A stretch of 64,000 nt of DNA, taken from Pipra filicauda (taxonomy: Eukaryota; Chordata; Aves; Passeriformes; Pipridae). Position 1 is the first letter of the stretch. Every line of letters begins with the position of its first letter. Of the stretch, positions 12,701-22,272 are shown in pieces. The notes beneath the pieces were generated by a model. The model was not told the origin of the DNA. It did not search any database and worked only from the letters and a program-made list of their open reading frames with translations. The position numbers were made by a program, and so were the translations under genes. Location of the stretch: NCBI RefSeq assembly GCF_003945595.2, contig NW_024104356.1, forward strand, positions 970,781 through 1,034,780, read 5' to 3'.

Positions 12701-13704
12701 GGCACAGCAGGCGCTCGGGAGCAGAGCCTTCCTGTGTGCCAGCTCCAGGCAGCTCTGAGTCCCCTGGCTCGCTCTGGTCCTCGCTGACAGAAGTCAGCAG
12801 TGCCCCAGGGAGTTCCAGGTGCCCAGGAGGGGCCAGCAGCAGGCACTGGTGCTGGGACAGCAGGGAGGCCTCTGGGAAGCTCTGGCCACACCTCTCGCAG
12901 AAGTACAACTCCACCACTTTGACCAGAACCTCTGCAGAGAGCAAGGGGCGAGCATTAGAAAGGGCTTTCACCAGGCCCAGAGCGTGGGACTGGTGGTTCA
13001 GTTCCAGCTCTGGACAAGGAGGATAAACCCCCATTGCCACAAATTATATTTTGGGAACCACAGCCCACCCCCTGCCCAGGATATCTCCCATAAGAAAGGG
13101 AACACCATCACCCTGGTGACCACGATGACCAGGTCTGTCCTTTTGCACCTTTGAGGCACGCAGAGATGTGAGGCTGGCTTGGCCCCATTCCCAGGAGATC
13201 TCCACCTGGTCCCTACTGACAGCCTGGACTGACCACCTCACCCAGCACACAATTCCCACAGCCACTCTCCCCATCCAAATCCCAACCTTGTGCCAGGTCT
13301 GCACTCAATGGTGGCACCAGACTGGTGATGCACATGAGGTCAGAGACACGAGGGCACCTGGTTGTCCCTAAGGTGCTGGCTGGAAGGGACAGGGGCCCTG
13401 GCCAGACCTCTCTCCCTCTGCTGAGTGTCACTGGGCCCATGCTGCCCTCCTTGCACCCCATACCTGTGGTACTGGCCTCATTGCTCAGCGTTACATTGCC
13501 AGCCACTGTCTCGATGAATATTTCTACATTGCTTCCTTCAGCGTGAGCCCCTTCCCCAGGCATTGATGCCTCTGCCAGCAGCAAGTCCTGGCTGGCAGTC
13601 AGCGGGGGTGTCCCAGCCAGACCGGTGCTGGCCGCACCAGGGCTTCCCACAGCTCTTGCCTCTCCTGCTGTGGGCAGGAGCAGCTCCGAGCACAGGGCCT
13701 CCAT
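3768..13704 (-). CDS. ZNF142: Zinc finger protein 142 (8 coding exons)
   Basis: Very large C2H2 zinc-finger nuclear protein, a probable DNA-binding regulator. Exons in transcript order: 13791-13464, 12931-12293, 11959-11783, 11295-10483, 10228-10051, 8873-5639, 4751-4646, 4267-3768. Phases join cleanly and give 1962 residues from the ATG at 13704. I count about 42 fingers, some degenerate: 5 in the second exon, 9 in the fourth, 2 in the fifth, 21 in the giant exon and 5 in the last two. Acidic Ser/Glu-rich linkers separate the groups. Characteristic blocks are GEKPHKCELCDFTCRD, YHMRIHKEERKYLCP and the tail QGVGKDPSTHTVHLH. The start is provisional: the first exon is open upstream (SERLSWP...) and human ZNF142 has about 15 residues before the aligned EM, so an upstream coding exon is possible. 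It is head to head with BCS1L. Confidence 0.95.
5639..8873 (-). other. ZNF142: ZNF142 giant exon (3235 bp)
   Basis: One exon encodes more than half of ZNF142. It opens with four fingers (YQCNQCSYRC to FHKRKIH). A roughly 280-residue acidic, low-complexity linker follows, then two fingers and a second linker of about 120 residues. It ends with fifteen fingers finishing at CHLCKYACADPSRLK, where the AAG/GTGAGA donor joins YHMRIH in the next exon. Several fingers end in Cys instead of His: HSKASC, HLLKKC, HVEDGC and HKKRGC. Confidence 0.93.
9586..9991 (+). mobile_element. Probable solo LTR of an avian endogenous retrovirus
   Basis: An AT-rich segment in the ZNF142 intron between exons 10228-10051 and 8873-5639, antisense to the gene. 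It begins TGTAACATAAG and ends GGTAACA, the TG...CA form of LTR ends. It carries a canonical AATAAA near 9918, followed by a segment resembling R/U5 (GAGTCTTCGGGGTCTC). A TATAAAT lies near 9645. I see no gag, pol or env coding next to it, so it looks like a solo LTR. I could not find a convincing target-site duplication, so the borders are approximate. Class and family need a repeat-library match. Confidence 0.55.
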
Positions 13705-14160
13705 CTCCCTGCTGGCACTCTCAGAGACAGTCACTGCTGCACTCAGTGCCCCCGGGCACTGCCTTGGTGCTGGCCAGGACAGCCTCTCACTCTGAAACAG
13801 AAGAAAGAGCTTTAAAACAGAGACAACCCAGAGGCCTGATGGGATTTTGGGGGGCAGCCTGCAGTGCCAGTCCCCAGGCAGGGCATGAACTGGGGATCTC
13901 AACGCCGGCTCCTTTTTGCTGTGCCTCCCGTGGGCCACAAATCGGGCAATCCCCGGCAGACAGGAGTGCAAGGACAGGTGTACCCTCCCCAAAGATGCCT
14001 AGGGGCCTCTCCCTGAGCCTAACACCCAGGGCTCGCTCCCTGAGTCCAGCTGGGCCCAGCCCCGAACCCGAGACCACCCCCCCAGAGCTGTGTCCGGTCT
14101 CCAACGAGCAGGTGTCTCCTGCGAGTCCCGTCCGGCCGGGCCCCACCAGCCCCGAGTCGC

Positions 14161-14315
14161 TCACCCCGGGTTGTCCTCAGCCGGTCTCCCCACATCCCTT
14201 CACCCCGGGCTGTCCTCAGCCGGTCTCCCCACATCCCTTCACCCCGGGCTGTCCCCGGTCCCCCCCATCCCTTCACCCCGGGCTGTCCCCGGTCCCTCAC
14301 CCCAGGCTGTCCTCG
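14161..14315. repeat. GC-rich minisatellite, ~39-bp unit
   Basis: Tandem units start with CCCCGGG(C/T)TGTCC at about 14164, 14203, 14242, 14276 and 14300. The first two periods are exactly 39 bp; later units shorten to 34 and 24 bp by loss of the CCACATCCC part. It sits just upstream of the shared ZNF142/BCS1L promoter, within the ZNF142 5' intron or leader region. Confidence 0.85.
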
Positions 14316-14339
14316 CCGCCCCAGGGCCCCCAGCCCCGG

Positions 14340-14490
14340 CACATCTCAGTTGTGGCACCGGGCGGCGGAAGCGCCGCCCTTTGTGCCGCTCGCGCGGCCG
14401 CTCTGCCCGGCACTCCGGTCCTGCTCTATGGTGCGGGCGGAAGCGGCGCGGGCGGAAGCGGCAGCGGGCAGAAGGAACGCAGGTGAGCGG
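14340..14490. promoter_or_regulatory. Bidirectional ZNF142/BCS1L promoter (CpG-rich)
   Basis: A GC- and CpG-rich segment between the divergent genes. CGGAAG (ETS/GABP-type) motifs lie at 14366-14371, 14438-14443 and 14453-14458. No TATA box is visible. An AG/GTGAGC donor at 14482/14483 fits the end of a noncoding BCS1L first exon. GABP (NRF-2) sites are known at many nuclear genes for mitochondrial proteins, which suits BCS1L. Start sites are inferred from position only. Confidence 0.65.
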
Positions 14491-15310
14491 CGGCGACGGG
14501 ACCGTGGCCGCGGGTGGCGGGGGGTTCCCGTGTGGAGCGGCCGGGCTGGGCCGCTGCTGCGGAGGACGGTCGGTGAGGGTCCGGGTCTCCTGCAGGGGAC
14601 GGTGGGGCTCCTGCCGCGGGGCTGGGGGACCCTGCCCACGGGACGCCTGGGAAAGAGGAAGGTCACACCTTGTGCTGGGGGAGCTGGAATGCTGCGTGAG
14701 GGAGCAGAGCGGGTCTGTGCGTCTGCCGAGGGAGGCTCCCCCTCGTCCCCTGTACCTGACAGACCTGCTGAGGGAGCTGGAGAAGCTTCAGGCCCCCTGA
14801 GCATGCGGGTGTTATCCAGACATGGAGGTGCTGCTTCCACCGCAGTCGTGTGCCCGTTCCCACCCGGCTCTCGGCTCGGCCTGGAGATGCGCTTCAGCTT
14901 TGTCGAACAATAAACCTTAAATAATTGCAGTGCTCACGATCTCTGGTTGTTTAAAGAATAAAACCCTGTAAAACACTGAGCTTCTTGTCTTGGCTGAAGA
15001 AGCAACACATGCTCCCGTGCTTGCTGGAGAGCCTCCAGCTCCTGGCCCCCTCCTGCCTGGCTGGCCCAGTGGCCTGCAGAGAGGGAGGGAGCTCCTGCAG
15101 CCAGCAGCATTCTGAAACCCTGGTAATAAGCACAGATGTGGGAGATCCAGATGTGCCAGGAAGCCTTTCACCTGAAGAACTGGCCACGACAAAGGCCAGG
15201 GAAATGCAGGCAATCCGTTGTGTTCTTTCCTGCCACTCAGTCTTTCCACGCAGGTTGGTTTGTGGAGCACAGAAACGATGCTGTGGAAAGGAGCTGCTTA
15301 ACCTCCCACG
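14483..15310 (+). other. BCS1L: BCS1L leader intron and 5' UTR
   Basis: No coding exon is seen between the presumed first-exon donor (14482) and the BCS1L ATG. A pyrimidine-rich tract followed by CACGCAG near 15253 is a plausible acceptor for the exon that carries the start codon. An AATAAA at about 14909 and scattered short open frames look incidental. Confidence 0.5.
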
Positions 15311-18300
15311 ATGCCCTTTTCTGACTTTGTCCTAGCCCTGAAGGACAACCCATATTTCGGAGCTGGGTTTGGCCTTGTCGGGGTGGGCACGGTCCTGGCA
15401 GTGGCTCGTAAAGGGGCCCAGTTTGGGCTGGTGGCTTTCAGGCGCCACTACATGATCACCTTGGAGGTGCCCAGCAAGGACAAGAGCTACCAGTGGCTGC
15501 TGAACTGGGTGTCCCACCATGCCAAGCACACGCAGCACCTCAGTGTGGAGACATCATACCTGCAGCATGAGAGTGGGCGTGTCAGCACCAAGTTTGACTT
15601 TGTCCCCAGCATCGGGAATCATTTCATCTGGTAAGGGGGCGCAGGGGAAACCCGTGTGGGGATTGAACCTCACTTTGGCAGCTTGGGGGACCTGTAGAGG
15701 CACTGGAGAGGATCCTGCCTCCTTCCTGGGTCTGGGTTAGGGCAGGAAGTAGCAAGAGGAGCCTGTACTCAGCAGTGTGATTTCCTTACCCGAGATAAAT
15801 GTTCTTGATTGATGAGCCAGGCTGGGCACAACTGGGTGGTGCTGGATCACTGCATCCCAACCCTGTCTTCCCACCCCAGGTATCGCAGGAAGTGGATTCG
15901 CATTGAGCGCAGCCGGGAGACGCAGGTGATTGACCTGAACACAGGGACCCCCTGGGAGTCTGTCACCTTCACTGCGCTGGGCACTGACCGGGACATCTTC
16001 TTCAACATCCTCCAGGAAGGTCTGTAGGGGAACTGCGTGGGGTCCTGCTGGGAACAGCCTACTCCCTGGAGATGCCCAGGGCTTCACGGGAGATCCTCTT
16101 CCCTGGCAGCTGTCCCTTCTGCCTCTCTCCTCAGCCCGGGAGCTGGCACTGCAGAAGCAGGAGGGGAAGACACTCATGTACACGGCCGTGGGAGCAGAGT
16201 GGCGGCAGTTCGGCTTCCCCCGCCGCCGCCGGCCCCTCAGCTCCGTGGTGCTGGAGAAGGGCGTGTCGGAGAGGCTGGTTCAGGACGTGAAGGAGTTCAT
16301 CAGCAATTCCAAGTGGTACAGTGACAGAGGCAAGGCTCTGGTGTGGTGTCCTGTGTACCATGTGGGCTGGGGCAGAATGCCTGTGGTTCTCTCTGGAGTC
16401 AGCTGTGGAGAGATTTTTCCCTGCTGCTTGCCTTCCCTTGGTGTATCCTCTATGCGTGATTATGTGTGCTCAATCAGCAAAGCCTTGTGGCTCTGGGGGA
16501 AGGGAGCTCAGAGCAATCCAGCTGGTTATCCTAAAAGAACACTGTCTTCCTAGGAATCCCCTACCGAAGAGGTTACCTGCTGTACGGTCCTCCTGGCTGT
16601 GGGAAAAGCAGCTTCATGTGAGTGTTGCCAGCTGGCTAACAGCAGTTTTCCCACCAGCTGCCTGCTCTGGGGCACAGCAGCCTCAGATGAGAAGGTGTGA
16701 ATGAGCTTGGGTGTGGAAAGAGGAGTGGGCTGTGCCTCATGTGTGGTGCCTGGTGTTTTGCTGGCACTGTGACAGGTCAGGGTTATGAGCCCTTTGTGCC
16801 CCTGCTTTGCACAGTGCTGCACAGCAAGCTGAGCAGGTGTTCCTGTACCCCCCTCAGATCTGATCCCTGCTGGGAAAGGACACTTCTGCCCTCTCCCCTG
16901 CTGCTGGCTCTGTGCTTTCCCACTGTGATTCACCCCTGTGGTTTGTGTCCTTCCCAGCACAGCCCTGGCCGGGGAGCTGGAGTACAGTATCTGCCTGCTG
17001 AGCCTTAGTGACCACAGCCTCTCTGACGACCGGCTCAATCACCTCCTGAGTGTGGCACCACAGCAGAGCATTATCCTGCTGGAGGATGTGGACGCTGCCT
17101 TCATCAGCCGGGACCTGGCCGCTGAGAGTGAGCACTGCCCCCATTTCTGGGCCAGCAGCTGGAGGGAGGTTTGCCAGCTGTACTGGGGAAAGGTTTGGAC
17201 TCTGGGCTGCTCTGCTACACCAGCAGAAACCAGGAGTGGGCATTTCTATGGCCTCAGGGCCTTAGAGATAGAACCTTCATAGCCTAGGCTATACAAGAAA
17301 TTTGGGTCCTTTATCCTTGGGCAAAGATCCTTCTCCTGCCTAGCTATTTTCAGTATGAGGGAGAAGGTGGCTTTCCTTCTTGTTCTCTGTTTGGATTTCC
17401 ATGGGTGCATGTGGGCAGGGGAGGTGAATGCGCTACCAGCCAGGCAGAGGGTCAGCCTTGGAGCAGGGAGGGAGTGGGGAGCTTGGCGTTAGGTGATAGG
17501 AAGGTGGCCTGCAAGCCTGCGCAGGGTCAGTGGCCGATGGCTGTGATCTCAGACTCCGCTGTTCCCAGACCCTGCTGCGTACCAAGGCATGGGGCGCTTG
17601 ACCTTCAGCGGCCTCCTCAACGCGCTGGACGGCGTGGCATCCACAGAGGCCAGGATTGTCTTCATGACCACCAACTATGTGGACAGGTCAGAGCTGCCCC
17701 CTGGGAAGGAATAGGGTGGGTGGCACAGGACAACCTTGCTCCCTTTTATTGGGCTTTATGTAGGGCTCTTTGAATCCTCCAGCAGGAAGAATGGGCCTTC
17801 GGGTTTCCCAAATCCTCCTTTCGGATGCAAATCCCTTGATTGCTAACCAGGATTCCTTTTGCTGGAGCCTCAGATGCTTCCTTGCTGTTCAGAATATGGT
17901 TATTCCATTCAGGAGTGGTACCAGCTTCCTGCCCATGGGAGCTGCAGGTTTTGGGGTTGTGGCCATGCTGTGAGTGAAACGCTGGCCCCATGTGCAGCCC
18001 ACTGGGTTGGTGGGATGCAGCCTGGGCTCGCGGCACCTGCTCAGCCACTGTGCTATGGCAGGCTTGGCTCACTACAGACCGAGCTGTCCTAGGGGGTTGT
18101 TCAGAGGTTGCTTATGGGACAGAGATGGGCAGAACTGTTTCACAGGACTTGTTTGTCCTTCTCCAGAGCCAGCCCTTCCCTTGCTCTCTCTTTTCTTTTG
18201 GGTTGTTTTCTCCCCTCAATCTCCCCAGGGATGAACCTGCTCCTTCCCTTTACCATCTCACAGTTCACAGCACTTTGCAGACAGGACACGGGCTGTGCTA

Positions 18301-18636
18301 GTGTGGACGTGGGGTTCCTGCAGGACCCACCCTGCAGAGACGCTTTGATCAGGTTTTCCAGGCCCTCCTCTGTCTCTTGACAGGCTGGACCCAGCCCTGG
18401 TGCGTCCTGGCCGTGTGGATCTCAAGCAGTACGTGGGCCATTGCTCCCACTGGCAGCTTTCCTGCATGTTCCAGCGCTTCTATCCTGAGCAGCCCGTGGC
18501 TGCAGCTGAGCGGTTTGCAGAGCAGGCACTGGCCGTCTCCAAACAGATCAGCGCTGCCCAGGTGCAGGGCCACTTCATGCTCTACAAGATGGACCCTGAA
18601 GGAGCCATTTCAAACATAAGCTCTATCCTGCTGTGA
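15311..18636 (+). CDS. BCS1L: Mitochondrial AAA ATPase BCS1 (complex III assembly)
   Basis: Inner-membrane AAA ATPase that moves the folded Rieske iron-sulfur protein into respiratory complex III. Exons: 15311-15630, 15880-16019, 16135-16329, 16554-16617, 16958-17127, 17569-17686, 18384-18636. They total 420 codons, giving 419 residues, the same length as human BCS1L. It has the short N-terminal intermembrane segment and a single membrane helix (about residues 15-32, [16 protein letters not shown]). The BCS1-specific region follows ([18 protein letters not shown]). Walker A is [10 protein letters not shown], split by an intron; Walker B is [31 protein letters not shown] is the sensor/arginine-finger region. 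The intron after 16329 begins GC instead of GT; this reading is needed to keep frame and length. No poly(A) signal is obvious within about 1.9 kb downstream. Confidence 0.98.
16330..16553 (+). other. BCS1L: GC-AG intron of BCS1L
   Basis: The exon ends GACAGAG and the intron opens GCAAGG, a good match to the GC-donor consensus AG/GCAAGT. It closes TCCTAG before GAATCCCC. Joined, the codons read D-R-G-I-P-Y-R-R-G, the conserved stretch just before Walker A. No GT donor nearby preserves this frame. Confidence 0.9.
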
Positions 18637-19998
18637 CCTGGGGCCAGCAACACTGAGAGGACTGGGACAAAGATGTGACCATCCCAGAGATGCCATGAAG
18701 CTGCCCAGATGCACAGGCCAGGTCTCTGTTCACCTTTACCCCTCCAATGCCTTGTTTTGGAGAGTCAGAGCTACCAGCCTTGCAGCAGGGAGAGGGAATC
18801 AGCTCTTGCTGCTCCCCAAATTTGTGTGCTACTGCACCAGCCCTGCTCACCAGTGTGTGCCTCATGTTGGGATTTCTGTAAGCTGCTAACGCTCCTGGAT
18901 GTGAATCCTCTTCCTTGTGGGTCAGCCTGGGGGTTTCCTTGGGGCAGGATATTGGGGTGCTACACTGCTAAAAGCTGCTGGTTTTTTAAAGGACAACGGT
19001 CTCACTGGTTTGTGAATATCCTCTGTGAAATGCACAACATGGCTCTTGTCTCTCTGGTCCCTTTTCGTGATAGTTGCCCCACTTATCCAGCTGCTGGTTC
19101 AGAGCCCTCCTGACCAGAGCCTGGCACAGCCAGTACTGCAAATCCAGAGCGTTTCAGAAAAAAAGCAGTTCCTAAGAGACAGCTGGTTGTCCCTAGACTC
19201 CAGGCTGGTGCCACTGTTCCTGCCCTGATGAGTTGTGATGCCAAGCCGCAAATCTGCTTGGATATCATTGCTTGGTGGGCATGACTGTCCCTCCTGCCAG
19301 AGATGTGGGGCCCTGGAGGTATGTGAGGGCAGATGAGAGGCTTTGGTCAGTTAGAAAGTATCTTCCCAAGAGCTGTCCCATCCCAGCCCCTTTTCAGAAT
19401 CTTGTAAATCAGTTTCCCCTGAGCCAGTCCTGTGTTCAGTTTTGGGGGCTCCATCACCTAAACGGGGCTGTGGGAGCTGGTTCCAGGCCAAACCCAAACT
19501 GCTCAGTCCTCCTCTTGGCTCTATCCTCTGGGGCCAAGGACATAATCAAGAGCACATGGAAATACGAAGGGGCCCAAGCAATAGCACCTGGATGGATTTT
19601 GGTGCAAACAGGCGCTGCTTTGGTGCAAACTCAGACTTACACGAATGTTTCTGCAAGTGAAAGGTTAGTCCTGTGGGTACAGTGGAGGGGTGGCTCCTGG
19701 AGCAGGATTCTGCTGTTGGCATCTCAAACCCTGTGTTTGGCCATCTTATAGAGGCTAGGTGCCCAAATCCAGCCCTCTTCCCTCAAAGCTGGGGGTCAAA
19801 ACTGGCCAGTGAGTGACTGGCAAATGTCTCACAGTTGCTGGGGAAGATGTGGGGTGGTGAAGGGGAGCCTGAAGGGCCCGATGCCACCACACAAGAGCAC
19901 AGCCAACATCAAACCACACTGCTTGCTTTTAATAGTGTTAATGCTACACACGCTGCCGGTGCTTTTCTGCCCAGCCTGGGGCTTTTGCCAGTTAAAGC

Positions 19999-20076
19999 CT
20001 CACAACAGCCTTGTGAGGTAGGTGGGTGACACAGGCGGACACCAAGCAAGGGGACCCAGGTCAGGGTGCAGGCTCC
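19999..20076 (+). mobile_element. MIR-like SINE fragment
   Basis: CCTCACAACAGCCTTGTGAG followed by GTAGGTG matches the well-known MIR core (CTCACAACAACCCTATGAGGTAGG). A later GGGACCCAGGTCAG resembles the part of MIR that reads GAACCCAGG. The middle is diverged or deleted. This is from memory of the consensus; a repeat-library alignment would settle it. Confidence 0.5.
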
Positions 20077-21280
20077 ATTCCTCCCCTCTGACCTAGAGGT
20101 TTGTTTAGCCCAAACTCATTTCCACATACTGTTGAAAAATGCCCTCTGCTCCAGGCTGACAGCAGTGAGTCAGAGAGGGCCCATCCTAAATCCGTACTCC
20201 CAGGAAAAAAAACCTTCCCTCCAACACATCTGGCATTTGACTGAAGTTAACCAATCCTCACTCCAATTTCCATGGCTGAATTCCCTTCCTCCAAACATGG
20301 CACAGCAGCTTTCCTGCTGAGAGTAAGCCTCACTCACCAGAGGAAGCCAAGAAGCTTCAGCTGCTGTGAAGGGCAGAGATCTTCCGTGTTTCTTTCAGGA
20401 CACAATCAAATGCCTTTCTTGGAGCACAGCAGTTTCACAAGTAAAGGCAGGAGGCAGCAGACAAGCACCAATGTCAGGTAAAGTTTTCACCTTTTCACCC
20501 AAGTGCAGGCAGGCCGTTCCCCCAGAAACCAGCTGAACGAGGACAGAGAGAGCACTGAATTAAAATTAGGGCTGTCTTCAGGAAGCAAGTGCTCAGCCCT
20601 TGTCCTCAGCAGGGCACAACATCTGGCTCTCAGATCACCAAGCCCAGGATGGGTTGTGTGGGCTCAGACCAAGGAGGGAGAAAGTCATGCTTTTAGAGCA
20701 TTAGGGTTGAAAGTAGGGCAGTGTTGGAAATTTAAGCACAGAAGGTTCTTGGGCAGCAGGTTAAACCAACCTCTTCAGGTCAAGGCCAGGCATAGAGTAA
20801 GCAGGGCAGTAGGTAAGGAGGACCCAGCCCAGAGAGAGGTTTGTGCACCCTTCATGTGCCAAAGATCAGCCAGGCAGATGTGTGTGCTGCCAAATGCCTT
20901 CCCAGTACACACAGCCTTTGGGGATCTCACATGAAGTTCTGGCAAGTCCATTGTGGCACTGCTATTTTTGCACTCAGCAGGAGGAAGACAGAAACAACAT
21001 ATGTGTGGCCAAAAAAGAGGTGAGGTGGGGGACAAGGCACAAACAAGTGTGAAGGAATCAGTACTGTCCAGGTGAGGCGAAGAGCTTACACTGAGCCAGG
21101 CAAAGCAGGGAGCCCTCTTGCCACCCAGAAGTGCCAGGGGAAGGTCTCTGCCCTGGCTCTGGTTGTAGGGAGCAGGGAGGGGAGTGAGAAATACCAGGGA
21201 TCAACACATTGGCTCCAAATAGCAATGAACAGGAGCAAGTGGGCAGAGAAAACAAAGGGAGCAGGCTCTGGAGAAGACCC

Positions 21281-21297
21281 AATAAATTAATTTAATA
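21281..21297. terminator. Back-to-back poly(A) hexamers
   Basis: A 17-base AT-rich block holds AATAAA on the plus strand (21281-21286) and ATTAAA on the minus strand (21297-21292). It could end long BCS1L and RNF25 3' UTRs from either side. Use is unproven. Confidence 0.35.
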
Positions 21298-22272
21298 GCG
21301 TCCCACTTCAGAGACTTGGGATTGCCCTTCACAGCTCTGGAGTGAGACACCATTTAAATTTGTGAAGGAGAAGCAGATGGAACTGCACCAAGTTAGTTTA
21401 AACAGCAAATCCTCATTTTGAAATAAGATCAGCTTGAAGATGAAAGAAGGGTAGCAGTATCTAAAGTATTGGGGCATGTCTTCAGGTTGTTGGAAGTGCC
21501 AAGACAACCTGGCCTAAAGATGTGTATCCTCTTAAGGATACACATCACAAAGCAAAGTGCTTTGAGAGACAGGCTTCCTGGGGAAGTGGGAGACAAGCTG
21601 AAGCTGCAGCCAACGTGTTGACTTAAGCTTAACTTGGATCTCCTGTCTGGGACTGGGAAGTGTCCTGCATACAAACGACATGCCTGGCCAAGCCCATCAG
21701 CTGAACATCGGCCAGGGCTGCAGGAGGAACCATGTTGTCTCCAAGGGACAGGGACAACACTTGAGAAAGTGCTCCGAGAAGGAAAGGAGGACAGAGTAAG
21801 CTGAGCTGTGCTCCAGGCTGCTGCCCTGGCACAGCCCCATCACTTGGCACCACCATGGCTCCACTGGGACACTGGCTTCCAGGGAAGATCTTGCCCCAAC
21901 TCTGGCTCTGCCATGGCACCATGCTCAGTCCACTCACTCTGTAGGTGTGCACGTTTCTTGGCAGCTCACATATAGGGATGATGGCTGGAGGTCCCCATTT
22001 AAGGCTACCTGTCCCCTAGGTCTTCTGAGATCAAGGCTGATATGATCTGTCAAGATTCTGCTTCTCCAATGTTGGTGAGAGCCAGCTGCTCACGCCAGGA
22101 TGCTTCACTCTGCTCATCCCCTGGTGACACTGCCTAGCTATGTCCCATGTGCCATCTGCCTCCTCCCTTTTAAGGGTTATGGTGTCTGCTTGCTACTGCT
22201 CTACCAGAGCCTTCACTGTTCTCCCCAGAAATAGCCCTTCCTTCCCCCCAGCCCAGCCCCTCATCATTCCTG

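Larger units (their letters stand above)
18637..22272. other. Intergenic/3' UTR zone between convergent BCS1L and RNF25
   Basis: About 3.6 kb with no supportable protein gene. It contains the 3' ends of both genes. Candidate signals are ATTAAA (+) at 20559, AATAAA (+) at 21281-21286 and ATTAAA (-) at 21297-21292. A MIR-like fragment sits near 20,000. The short open frames here show no domain or codon pattern. Confidence 0.6.

Noticed and set aside
13563..14486. 307-codon plus-strand frame upstream of BCS1L
   Set aside because: It overlaps ZNF142 exon 13791-13464 in antisense, then reads through the minisatellite. No homology recognised.
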